A stretch of DNA of 64,000 nucleotides, taken from the NCBI RefSeq assembly GCF_006337125.1, contig NZ_CP040887.1, positions 558,001-622,000 of the forward strand. The letters run 5' to 3'. A program made the translations under genes and the position numbers. Below the pieces are notes generated by a model that saw nothing but the letters and a program-made list of their open reading frames with translations, searched no databases and had not been told where the DNA came from. How positions within the stretch are numbered: position 1 is the first letter of the stretch; each line of letters starts with the position of its first letter. The DNA comes from Serinicoccus chungangensis. GTDB taxonomy: Bacteria > Actinomycetota > Actinomycetes > Actinomycetales > Dermatophilaceae. Below, in pieces: positions 20,416 to 28,117 of the stretch.

Positions 20416-20568
20416 GGGCCCACCGGCTCAGCCGTGCACGTGAACGCCTGGGCCGACGACACGCTCGGGCCCACCGGCTCAGCCGTGCACGTGAACGCCT
20501 GGGCCGACGACACGCCCGGGCCCACCGGCTCAGCCGCGCACGTGAGCGCCTGGGCCGACGACACGCCG
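20416..20568. repeat. Three tandem 51-bp repeats
   Basis: Units begin with GGGCCCACCGGCTCAGCC at 20416, 20467 and 20518. Units 1 and 2 are nearly identical and unit 3 has a few substitutions (CGCGCACG for CGTGCACG, GTGAGC for GTGAAC). Each unit contains the palindrome CGTGCACG and flanking GGCCCA..TGGGCC arms, so each could fold. They fill the space between the glycosylase promoter and a tRNA gene. Confidence 0.85.
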
Positions 20569-20592
20569 ACCGGCGTCTCAGGCCGTCGTGGG

Positions 20593-20666
20593 TGCCCCCG
20601 GCGGGACTCGAACCCGCACTGAACCCATTTTAAGTGGGCTGCCTCTGCCGATTGGGCTACAGGGGC
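20593..20666 (-). tRNA. tRNA with anticodon UAA (nominally Leu), short variable loop
   Basis: Minus-strand acceptor arms GCCCCTG/CGGGGGC, D arm GCC..GGC, anticodon arm GCCCA-CTTAAAA-TGGGT (anticodon TAA) and T arm GCGGG-TTCGAGT-CCCGC are all well formed, 74 bases long, discriminator A, CCA not encoded. The variable region is only TCAGT. Bacterial tRNA-Leu normally has a long variable arm, so the isotype implied by the anticodon and the shape disagree. It starts 7 bases after the stop of the upstream peptidase gene on the same strand. Confidence 0.75.
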
Positions 20667-20673
20667 GGGCCGC

Positions 20674-23160
20674 CTAGCCGGCGTCCGACCCCACCCAGAG
20701 CAGCGCCCGCGCGACGAGGGCGAACTGCCCCTTCGGGTGGGCCCGGAAGAGCGGCTCGGTGCCGAAGAGCACGCCCCGCGAGCCGTCCGTCTCGGCGCTG
20801 ACGACGACCGCCTGCCCGGCAGCCGCCCCGGGGCCGCCCTCGCCGGCCGACGTGGCCCGCCAGTGCCCGCTGACCAGGGGCTCCTCGCCCAGGCGCTGGT
20901 CCACCCGCACGTCGTCGCCGAGCCCGGTGAACCACACGGGGGAGTAGACGAAGGTCTCACGGGTCGCCGCCGCCGAGATCGGGCTCGCGGCGTCGCTCTC
21001 GACGTGCACCACGCCGTTGGCGTCGCTGCGGCCGCGGACGGCGGTGGCCTCGACGAGGTCCACGGCGTCGTTGAGGCGGGCACCGGCGACCCCGCGGCCC
21101 ACGATGCCGCCGCCGTCGGCGAGGAAGTCCTGCACCTCGGCGCGGGCCTCGTCGGACAGGTCGGCCCAGTCGAGACCGGTGGAGACGTAGAGCGCGTCGA
21201 GGTCGGACAGGTCGAGCCCGTCGTTGAGCGCGGCGCTGCTGACCTCCCGCACGGTCAGGCCCATCTCGGTGAGGGCCCAGCGCTCCTCGGCGCTGCCGGA
21301 GACCCCGACCACGCGGTCGGAGGCCTCGAGGGCCTCGCCGGACGCCCCCGAGGGAGCGGCGGCCAGCTCGACACCGAAGCTGTCGACGACGTTGCTCGCC
21401 GCCCAGGGGTAGTCCGCCGGGACGAGCAGCGCACCGTCGGCCAGCAGCTCGACCGGGACGCCCTGCTCCAGCAGCAGGGTGGCGGCCTGCACGTCCGCCG
21501 GGTCCTCCATCGGCAGCAGCCACCCCGTGGAGCTGTCGGCGAGCGACCCGGTGGCGTCGGCGCCGTCGACCAGCCCGCCGCTGACGCGCAGCGGGTCGCC
21601 GTCGGGCACCGTGTCGACGCTGGCACCCCAGAGCAGGGCGTGGCTCCAGCCGGAGATGTCGTACATCGCGTCGACCCGGTCCGAGATGTCGGTGCCGCGG
21701 CCGAGGATGGTGTTGGCCATGCCGCGCTTGGCCTGGTGCATGTCCACGACGTAGCTGCCGGCGGGGTAGGACCGGCCGGCGATGAGCCGCTCCTGCTCGA
21801 GCCGGGTCACCTCGATGTCGTTGTCGACGAGGAAGTCCACGAGCCGAGCCGCGGCCGGGGCGGAGCGCTGCCCCTCGCCGACGGGGACGACGTAGGCGCG
21901 CGGGTAGGAGGTCGTGTAGACGTCCTCCGGCCCGATCACGCCGTCGAAGAGCCCCTCCTCGACCGGCGTCTGCGGCTCCCCGGCCTCACCGCGGCGGAAG
22001 ATCTCGATGTGGTCGGCGAGGAGCTCGTCGCGGTGCTCCGCGGCATACTCCAGCGTCCCGGAGATCGCCGCGTGGGCGATGTCGGTGTTGATCGCGGAAC
22101 GCCGCCGCAGCTCCTCGGCGGGCAGGTCGTAGGAGGCGTTGTTGACCCGCAGCGGGATCTCGATGGTGTGCGCGACAGCACCGTGCAGCGCGGCGTACTG
22201 CGGGGTGAAGATCGGCGGCCAGTCGTCCCAGCCCTCGTCCCAGTCGCGCAGCGGCACCTGGACCGGACGGACGCCGTCGCTCTCGTCGTAGCCGAGTCCG
22301 TTGATGGCCTCCTCCATGCCCAGGCCGTTGGGGTAGGCGTGCTTGATGAAGAGGTCGTACTCGTAGTTCTCCCCGTGCGGCGGCGTCGTGGGCTCGACGA
22401 GGGTGCCGTTGACGTAGCCGTGCAGGTCCAGCATGAGCAGCGGCTGGGTGGCGATGAGCGCGTCGCGGACGGCCACGGTCTCGGGCTGGGTCGCGGTGAC
22501 GAAGTCGCGGTTGAGGTCGAAGCCGGCCGAGTTGCGGCGGGTGTTGTCGTGCCGGCCGTCCGGGTTCATCGAGATGACGAGGTGGATGCGCGAGCGCTTG
22601 AGCAGCTGCTTCACCGCGGCGTCGTCGCTCGTCGCGTAGTCCTCCACGAGCCGCAGCGCGGCGTCGGTGCCCTCGAACTCGTTGCCGTGGATGTTGGCGT
22701 TGACGACGATCGGCGTCTTGTACTGCTGCGCCAGCCGCTGGTCCCGCGCGGCCGCCTCCGGGTCCTCGGTGATGAGGTCGCGGTAGGCCGCCTGCCGGCG
22801 GGCCTGGTTGGCGTTCTCCTTGGCGGTCAGGGTCACGAGGTAGACCTGCCGGCCGCCCGGGGTGTCGGTGAGCACCTGCGCGGAGACGCGGTCCGAGCCG
22901 GCCATCGCGGCGTTCAGCCGACGAGCGATGTCGTGGTAGGGCGTCAGGCCCGGCTTGAGGGCGGCGTCCGTCTCGTCCACCGGGGGCTCGGGCAGCGGGT
23001 CCTGGTGCGGGTAGGCCGCGTCGCTGACCGGCTGGGTGGCCAGCGGGGTGGCGGCGACCGGCGCGGTGGTCGCGGCCGGTGCCGGCGCGGCGGCCAGGCC
23101 GGCGCTGAGGGCCAGGGTCAGGACGCCGGTGAGAGCGACCGAGCCGGTGCGGTGTGACAT
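20674..23160 (-). CDS. Large secreted M14-family zinc carboxypeptidase
   Basis: This 828-residue protein has a signal peptide (SVALTGVLTLALSAGLAAAP) and an M14 catalytic domain at about 85-390: zinc ligands in NANIHGNEFEGTDAAL and MLDLHGYVNG, the Arg-containing DLNRDFV, and the probable catalytic Glu in HTIEIPLRVN. About 440 further residues follow, with a beta-rich middle and a Rossmann-like DALYVSTGLDWADLS..VQDFLADGGGIV segment that resembles glutamine-amidotransferase-like modules in M14 and Ig-fold exported peptidases. GAGGAG lies close before the ATG. The substrate is unknown. A tRNA lies directly downstream. Confidence 0.88.
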   Translation of the reverse strand: MSHRTGSVALTGVLTLALSAGLAAAPAPAATTAPVAATPLATQPVSDAAYPHQDPLPEPPVDETDAALKPGLTPYHDIARRLNAAMAGSDRVSAQVLTDTPGGRQVYLVTLTAKENANQARRQAAYRDLITEDPEAAARDQRLAQQYKTPIVVNANIHGNEFEGTDAALRLVEDYATSDDAAVKQLLKRSRIHLVISMNPDGRHDNTRRNSAGFDLNRDFVTATQPETVAVRDALIATQPLLMLDLHGYVNGTLVEPTTPPHGENYEYDLFIKHAYPNGLGMEEAINGLGYDESDGVRPVQVPLRDWDEGWDDWPPIFTPQYAALHGAVAHTIEIPLRVNNASYDLPAEELRRRSAINTDIAHAAISGTLEYAAEHRDELLADHIEIFRRGEAGEPQTPVEEGLFDGVIGPEDVYTTSYPRAYVVPVGEGQRSAPAAARLVDFLVDNDIEVTRLEQERLIAGRSYPAGSYVVDMHQAKRGMANTILGRGTDISDRVDAMYDISGWSHALLWGASVDTVPDGDPLRVSGGLVDGADATGSLADSSTGWLLPMEDPADVQAATLLLEQGVPVELLADGALLVPADYPWAASNVVDSFGVELAAAPSGASGEALEASDRVVGVSGSAEERWALTEMGLTVREVSSAALNDGLDLSDLDALYVSTGLDWADLSDEARAEVQDFLADGGGIVGRGVAGARLNDAVDLVEATAVRGRSDANGVVHVESDAASPISAAATRETFVYSPVWFTGLGDDVRVDQRLGEEPLVSGHWRATSAGEGGPGAAAGQAVVVSAETDGSRGVLFGTEPLFRAHPKGQFALVARALLWVGSDAG

Positions 23161-23231
23161 GCGTCTCCTCGTCGTGGGGGCGCAGGCCAGGATAGCCCGC
23201 CCCGCCGACCCGCACCAGGCTCGCCCCGTCC

Positions 23232-23302
23232 ACCGGAATCCCCCGGTGGCCTCGCACGTTTATCCTGGTGACACCAGACACCGGGGTCGCACGGCCCCGG
23301 TG
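23232..23302. promoter_or_regulatory. Cluster of three small palindromes before the Bax1-like gene
   Basis: CACCGG..CCGGTG (23232-23249), CTGGTGACACCAG (23264-23276) and CACCGGGG..CCCCGGTG (23279-23302) lie within 75 bases. A possible -10 (TATCCT) is at 23261-23266. The last hairpin would lie in the leader just before the ribosome site. Confidence 0.4.
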
Positions 23303-23322
23303 CCGACCTACTTGGAGGATCC

Positions 23323-24219
23323 ATGGCCGTCAACCCGGTCTTCAACCGCATCGACAAGGAGGCCGCCCAGGGCGGGTATGCCGGTTTCGGCAGCCAGCAG
23401 CAGGGCGGCTACGCCCAGCAGGGCTACGCCCCTCCCCAGGGTCAGCCCACGTTCCCCGCCGGCTACCAGCCCGGGCCCAGCGAGAGCATGTCCGACCAGC
23501 AGCTGCGCGACCTCTACGACCAGCCGCCCGCCGGCCCGGCGCAGACCGGTCGGCTCACGCTGGACGACGTCGTCGTCAAGTCGCTCATGCTCTTCGGCAT
23601 CGTGGTCGCGGTCGCCGCCGCCACGTGGATGTTCGTCGGGCCCCGGCCCGAGGTGGCCATGCCGATCTGGCTGGTCGGCATGTTCGGCTCGCTCGGCCTG
23701 AGCTTCGCCATCGGCTTCAGCAAGAAGGTGAACGTCGGCCTCATCCTGGTGCACGCCGTGCTGCAGGGTCTCTTCCTCGGTGCCGTCAGCGTGACCTTCA
23801 ACGCGCTCTACGACGGCGTCGTGACGACCGCCGTCGTGGCGACCCTGGCGACCTTCGCAGGCATGTTCATCGGCTGGAAGGCCGGCTTCATCAAGGTGAC
23901 GAGCAAGTCGCGGCGCATCTTCGGCATGGTCGCGATGGGCTACATGGTCTTCCTGCTCGTCAACATCGGCGCCTCCTTCCTGGGCTTCGGCGACGGCTGG
24001 GGCATCTACGGCGGCCCGCTCGGCATCCTCGTCTCGCTGCTGGGTGTGGGGCTCGCGTCCTACAGCCTCGCCGTCGACTTCGACTCGATCGACCGCGCGG
24101 TCAGCGGCGGCGCCCCCGAGAAGTACTCCTGGCTGCTGGGCCACGGCCTCGTCGCCAGCCTCGTGTGGCTCTACATCGAGTTCCTGCGGCTCTTCGCGAT
24201 CCTGCAGAGCAGCGACTGA
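23323..24219 (+). CDS. Bax inhibitor-1/YccA-family membrane protein
   Basis: The 298-residue product has a Gln/Tyr/Gly/Pro-rich cytoplasmic N-tail (about 15-75, GGYAQQGYAPPQGQ) followed by seven predicted membrane helices from about 85 to the end. Features of the Bax1-I/YccA clan are seen in LTLDDVVVKSLMLFG, the small-residue helix AIGFSKKVN, and SLAVDFDSIDRAVSGGAPEKYSW with conserved acidic residues. Relatives in other bacteria form pH-sensitive leak channels or bind FtsH; the role here is unknown. GGAGG lies 6 bases before the ATG. Confidence 0.9.
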   Translation: MAVNPVFNRIDKEAAQGGYAGFGSQQQGGYAQQGYAPPQGQPTFPAGYQPGPSESMSDQQLRDLYDQPPAGPAQTGRLTLDDVVVKSLMLFGIVVAVAAATWMFVGPRPEVAMPIWLVGMFGSLGLSFAIGFSKKVNVGLILVHAVLQGLFLGAVSVTFNALYDGVVTTAVVATLATFAGMFIGWKAGFIKVTSKSRRIFGMVAMGYMVFLLVNIGASFLGFGDGWGIYGGPLGILVSLLGVGLASYSLAVDFDSIDRAVSGGAPEKYSWLLGHGLVASLVWLYIEFLRLFAILQSSD

Positions 24220-24233
24220 GCACCCCGCACGAC

Positions 24234-24560
24234 ATGAGCGGTACACGGCCCGCCGGCAGCTCGTCTGCCGGCGGGCCGTCCGCTGTCGTCGACACGGAGA
24301 CCGAGCGGGTCGTCCGCCGCTGGCAGCAGCTCCCCCTGGACCGGGCGGGCACGGCATACCCGGGGGTGCGTGAGGTGGTGCAGGACCTCGCCGACGCGGT
24401 GGCCGACCGCACGGGCGAGGAGCGGGCGGGTGTGCCCGACCTCGGCCCGGGGGTGGTCGTGGACCAGCTGCGGGTCATGGTCTACGACTGGCGGCAGGCC
24501 GGCCTGCCCGAGGCCGACCTCGCGGGCAGGCTCACCGCCCTGCGCCGCAGCCTGCCCTGA
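24234..24560 (+). CDS. Small conserved hypothetical protein
   Basis: The 108-residue product has an unstructured Ser/Gly start, then ETERVVRRWQQLPLDRAG and VREVVQDLADAVADRTG, and ends QAGLPEADLAGRLTALRRSL. No motif, signal or membrane helix is recognised. Codon use matches the neighbours. It lies 14 bases behind the Bax1-like gene and is probably co-transcribed, but no good ribosome site is visible. Confidence 0.6.
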   Translation: MSGTRPAGSSSAGGPSAVVDTETERVVRRWQQLPLDRAGTAYPGVREVVQDLADAVADRTGEERAGVPDLGPGVVVDQLRVMVYDWRQAGLPEADLAGRLTALRRSLP

Positions 24561-24581
24561 CCGAGGCTGCCGGTCGGCAGC

Positions 24582-25547
24582 TCAGTGCGCCTCGGTCCCG
24601 GCGTGGTCGTCGTGCTTCTTGCCGATCGGCAGGAGCGAGACGACGCCGACGAGGGCCAGGCCCACGGCGAGGCCGAGGACGGCCGAGAAGAAGGTGTTCG
24701 TCAGCCAGGCGAGGACGCCGGCGATGGCGGGCACGAGGCCGGCGACGACCTCCTCGGCGTGGTGGACGAACTCGTAGATCGGGTGGAAGCCGAGGTCGTC
24801 CATGCCGACGAGCAGGATGTGCCCGCCCACCCACAGCATGGCCACGACGCCGACGATCGTCAGCGTGCGCAGCACGATCGGCATGGCGGCGACCAGGCCG
24901 CGGCCGAACCGCTGGGCGCCCTCGCCCTCGCGCTGGGCCAGGCCCAGCCCGATGTCGTCCATCTTGACGATGAGCGCGACCGCGCCGTAGATGAGCGCGG
25001 TGATCCCGAGCGCCACCACGACGAGGATGATCGCGCGGCTGAGCAGCGGCTCCTCGCTCACCTCGTTGAGCGCGATGACCATGATCTCGGCGGACAGGAT
25101 GAAGTCGGTCCGGATCGCGCCGGAGGTGACCTTCTTCTCCGCCTCGGGGCCCCGCTCCACCGCCGGGGCGTCGTGGGACGCGTCGTGCCCGACGCCCAGC
25201 CACTCCAGCACCTTGTGCGCGCCCTCGTAGGAGAGGTAGCACCCGCCGAGCATGAGGATCGGGGTGAGCAGCCACGGCACGAAGATGCTGAGCAGCAGGA
25301 TCGCCGGGACGATGAAGAGCAGCTTGTTGCGCAGCGAGCCGATGGCGATGGTCTTGATCATCGGCAGCTCGCGGCTGGGGTCCACGCCGGTGACGTAGCG
25401 CGGGGTCACCGCCGCGTCGTCGACGATGACGCCCGCGGCCTTGGCCCCGGCGCGACCGGCGGCGCCACCGATGTCGTCGACGGACGCGGCTGCGATGCGG
25501 GCGAGCGCCGCGATGTCGTCGAGCAGGGCAGCCAGACCAGCAGCCAT
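24582..25547 (-). CDS. DUF808 family membrane protein (YedI-like)
   Basis: The 321-residue product opens with AAGLAALLDDIAALARIAAA and VDDAAVTPRYVTGVDPSREL, the conserved start of DUF808 proteins, and has about six hydrophobic helices including FIVPAILLLSIFVPWLLTPI. The charged loop EKKVTSGAIRTDFILSAEIM is also characteristic. It is an integral inner-membrane protein of unknown function. It ends close to, and convergent with, the small hypothetical gene. Confidence 0.9.
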   Translation of the reverse strand: MAAGLAALLDDIAALARIAAASVDDIGGAAGRAGAKAAGVIVDDAAVTPRYVTGVDPSRELPMIKTIAIGSLRNKLLFIVPAILLLSIFVPWLLTPILMLGGCYLSYEGAHKVLEWLGVGHDASHDAPAVERGPEAEKKVTSGAIRTDFILSAEIMVIALNEVSEEPLLSRAIILVVVALGITALIYGAVALIVKMDDIGLGLAQREGEGAQRFGRGLVAAMPIVLRTLTIVGVVAMLWVGGHILLVGMDDLGFHPIYEFVHHAEEVVAGLVPAIAGVLAWLTNTFFSAVLGLAVGLALVGVVSLLPIGKKHDDHAGTEAH

Positions 25548-25652
25548 GGGGTCACCTCAGGGGGGTGGGGAACGGACAGATCGGCGTCAGGCTACCGGTC
25601 GATCGCCAGACGTGCGGGCCCGCGACGACGAGCCGGCCCACGTCATACCTGC

Positions 25653-25722
25653 ACCTGAGCGGAGAAAGGTGCCCGACTCGGGGGGTGCAGCCGCTGTCTG
25701 GGGGGCCTTTCTCTGCTCAGGT
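25653..25722. repeat. 17-bp inverted repeat with 36-base loop
   Basis: ACCTGAGCGGAGAAAGG (25653-25669) pairs with CCTTTCTCTGCTCAGGT (25706-25722) with one G-T wobble. It lies downstream of the thiolase gene and upstream of DUF808, so it may end thiolase transcription. The long loop and lower-GC arms are unlike the other terminators here. Confidence 0.65.
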
Positions 25723-25758
25723 CGCGACGAGGGGCCCGAGGGGGGCGCGTCCGGGCCG

Positions 25759-26982
25759 TCAGGAGAGCCGCTCGAGGACCATCGCCATGCCCTGGCCCCC
25801 GCCGACGCACATGGTCTCCAGGCCGAACTGGCCGTCGCGGGTCTGCAGGGCGTTGATGAGGGTGGTGGAGATGCGGGCGCCGGTCGAGCCGAACGGGTGG
25901 CCGAGGGCGATCGCGCCGCCGTGGACGTTAAGCCGGTCCTCGTCCATGCCGAGGGCGTCGGCCGAGCCGAGCACCTGCACCGCGAAGGCCTCGTTGATCT
26001 CGTAGAGGTCCATGTCCGAGATGCTCATGCCCGCCCGCGCCAGCGCCTGCCGGGAGGCCTCGACCGGGCCCAGGCCCATGATCTCGGGGGAGAGGGCCGA
26101 CACCCCGGTGGAGACCACGCGGGCCAGCGGCGTCAGCCCGAGCTCGGCGGCACGGGTGTCGCTCATGACGACCAGCGCGGCGGCCCCGTCGTTGAGCGGG
26201 CAGCAGTTGCCGGCGGTGACGGTGCCGCCCTCGCGGAAGACCGGCTGCAGCTGGCTGACCTTCTCCAGGGTCACGCCGGGGCGCGGGCCGTCGTCGGTGC
26301 TGACCACGGTGCCGTCGGCGAGGGTGACCGGCGCGATCTCACGGGCGAAGACGCCGTCTGCGATGGCCTGCTCGGCGCGGTTCTGGCTGCGCACCCCCCA
26401 CTCGTCCTGGCGCTCGCGGGAGATCCCGAGGGAGGTGGCGACGTTCTCGGCGGTCTGGCCCATGGCGATGTAGGCGTCCGGCAGCAGGCCGTCCTCGCGC
26501 GGGTCGGTCCAGGTCTCGTTGGAGGCGGCCCGGGCCTCGGTGCGCGCGACCGCGTCGGCGAACAGGGGGTTGCGCCAGGACTCCTTGCCGCCCCCCGCGC
26601 CGGAGAAGTCGGCATACCGGGACACGCACTCGACGCCGGCGCTGATGAAGACGTCGCCCTCACCCGCCTTGATGGCGTGCATCGCCTGGCGGGTCGTCTG
26701 CACCGAGCTGGCGCAGAAGCGGTTCACCGTCGAGCCGGGCACGGTGTCCAGCCCGAGCAGCACCCCGACCACCCGGGCCATGTTGAAGCCGTGCTCGCCC
26801 CAGGGCTCGGCGCACCCGAGGTAGAGGTCGTCCACCGTGGTCGGGTCCAGACCGGGCACCTGCTCGAGGGCCGCGCGGATGACGCCGGCGGCCAGGTCGT
26901 CCGGGCGCACGGTGGTCAGCGACCCCTTGAACGCGCGGCCGATGGGGGTGCGGGCGGCGGCGACGATGACGGCCTCGGCCAT
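25759..26982 (-). CDS. Thiolase (acetyl-CoA C-acyltransferase)
   Basis: This 407-residue thiolase condenses or cleaves acyl-CoAs. The nucleophilic Cys is in STVNRFCASSVQTTRQA (about residue 91); NEAFAVQVLG, GGAIALGHPFGSTGAR (active-site His) and the second Cys in ETMCVGGGQGMAMVLE are all present. It looks like a FadA-type degradative thiolase. AAGGAGG lies 5 bases before the ATG, and a TAGACT -10 box lies at 27015-27020 on the same strand. The olefin operon lies just upstream on the same strand, which could link it to acyl-CoA supply, but it has its own promoter. Confidence 0.93.
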   Translation of the reverse strand: MAEAVIVAAARTPIGRAFKGSLTTVRPDDLAAGVIRAALEQVPGLDPTTVDDLYLGCAEPWGEHGFNMARVVGVLLGLDTVPGSTVNRFCASSVQTTRQAMHAIKAGEGDVFISAGVECVSRYADFSGAGGGKESWRNPLFADAVARTEARAASNETWTDPREDGLLPDAYIAMGQTAENVATSLGISRERQDEWGVRSQNRAEQAIADGVFAREIAPVTLADGTVVSTDDGPRPGVTLEKVSQLQPVFREGGTVTAGNCCPLNDGAAALVVMSDTRAAELGLTPLARVVSTGVSALSPEIMGLGPVEASRQALARAGMSISDMDLYEINEAFAVQVLGSADALGMDEDRLNVHGGAIALGHPFGSTGARISTTLINALQTRDGQFGLETMCVGGGQGMAMVLERLS

Positions 26983-27014
26983 GGTGTCCTCCTTGACGTG
27001 AGCGGTATGCCGTG

Positions 27015-27020
27015 AGTCTA
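27015..27020 (-). promoter_or_regulatory. -10 box TAGACT for the thiolase gene
   Basis: TAGACT on the minus strand 32 bases before the ATG, giving a short leader that contains AAGGAGG. Confidence 0.4.
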
Positions 27021-27122
27021 GGTGAGCGCTGCGCCGCCGCCGGGGGAGAGGTCCGGCCCGGGCCGCTCCCCGAGCAGCGCGGGTGCACCGGGTGCGCCCT
27101 CAGGACGGCCGGTGGGGCGGCA

Positions 27123-27137
27123 CGACCGCTGCGGTCG
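27123..27137 (-). terminator. Short hairpin after oleD
   Basis: CGACCGC-T-GCGGTCG lies 8 bases beyond the oleD stop; a second GC palindrome (GGCCCGGGCC inside GGGGAG..CTCCCC, 27043-27071) follows before the thiolase promoter. Either could end the ole operon. Confidence 0.4.
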
Positions 27138-27145
27138 CGCGCGGC

Positions 27146-28117
27146 TCAGAGGCGGGTGAGGCCCTCGTCGATGGTCACGGACGGCCGCCAGTCCAGGACC
27201 TCCCGGGTGTGCCGCTGGTCGAACCAGTGCGCCGTGGACAGCTGCTCGGCCAGGAAGCGCGTCATCGGCGGCTGGGTGATGGTCGGGACCCCGGGGAGGC
27301 GTCCGGACAGCGCGGTCGCTCCCTCCACGGCGGCACCGAGCCCCCACGCGAGGGGCGTGGGCAGGTGCAGGCGGGGGGCGGGGGCTCCCACTGCGCGGCA
27401 GATGTCACCGACGAGCTCGCCGATCGGCCGCGGCTCGCCGTTGGTCACCACGAGGGCCTGGCCGTGGGCGACCTCGATCCGCTCCAGCGCGGCGACGAGG
27501 GCGGAGGCGGCGTTGTCGACGTAGGTCGTGTCCACCAGCGCCGTGCCCGCGCCGACCAGCGCCAGCCGACCCTGCCGGGCGCGCTCGGCGATCCGGCCGA
27601 CGAGCTGGGTGTCGCCCGGTCCCCACACGAGGTGCGGCCGGACCGCCGTCGTCCGCAGCTGCCCGGAGTCCGCCTCGAGGGCGAAGAGCTCGGCGGCCGC
27701 CTTGGTGCGGGCGTAGTGACCGCGCGCCCGCATCGGCGTGGCGGGCCCGGCCCCGGCGCCGCTGAGGGAGCGGCCGGTGTGGGCCACCGAGGGCGAGCTG
27801 ACCTGCACCAGCCGGCCACCGCCCTGGGCGCGCAGGGCCTCGATGACACGTCGTGTGCCGCGCACGTTGACGTCCACGAAGTCGCGCCACGGACCGACGA
27901 CGTCGACCTTGGCGGCCAGGTGCACCACGGCGTCCTGCCCGGCCACCGCCCGGTGCACGGCGTCGGCGTCGCGGATGTCGCCGAGCAGCTCGCGGTGCGG
28001 CCCGCCGGCGGGCCGCCGCTGCATGACGGTCACGTCCCAGCCGCGCTCGGCGAGCAGGTCGGCCACGGCCCCGCCGAGCATCCCGCTCGCGCCGGTGACG
28101 AGCACCCGCCCGGTCAT
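27146..28117 (-). CDS. oleD: OleD, 2-alkyl-3-oxoalkanoate reductase
   Basis: The 323-residue short-chain dehydrogenase has the nucleotide-binding loop TGASGMLGG (residues 8-16), a Ser in LVQVSSPSVAH and the catalytic pair in HYARTKAAAEL (YxxxK). In the olefin pathway OleD reduces the beta-keto acid made by OleA to a beta-hydroxy acid with NADPH. Assignment to OleD rather than a generic epimerase rests on its place as the last gene after oleA and oleBC. Its ATG shares one base with the oleBC stop (TGATG). Confidence 0.88.
   Translation of the reverse strand: MTGRVLVTGASGMLGGAVADLLAERGWDVTVMQRRPAGGPHRELLGDIRDADAVHRAVAGQDAVVHLAAKVDVVGPWRDFVDVNVRGTRRVIEALRAQGGGRLVQVSSPSVAHTGRSLSGAGAGPATPMRARGHYARTKAAAELFALEADSGQLRTTAVRPHLVWGPGDTQLVGRIAERARQGRLALVGAGTALVDTTYVDNAASALVAALERIEVAHGQALVVTNGEPRPIGELVGDICRAVGAPAPRLHLPTPLAWGLGAAVEGATALSGRLPGVPTITQPPMTRFLAEQLSTAHWFDQRHTREVLDWRPSVTIDEGLTRL

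Noticed and set aside
20416..20568. CRISPR-like array
   Set aside because: The 51-bp units are contiguous and nearly identical along their whole length; there are no unique spacers and no cas genes.
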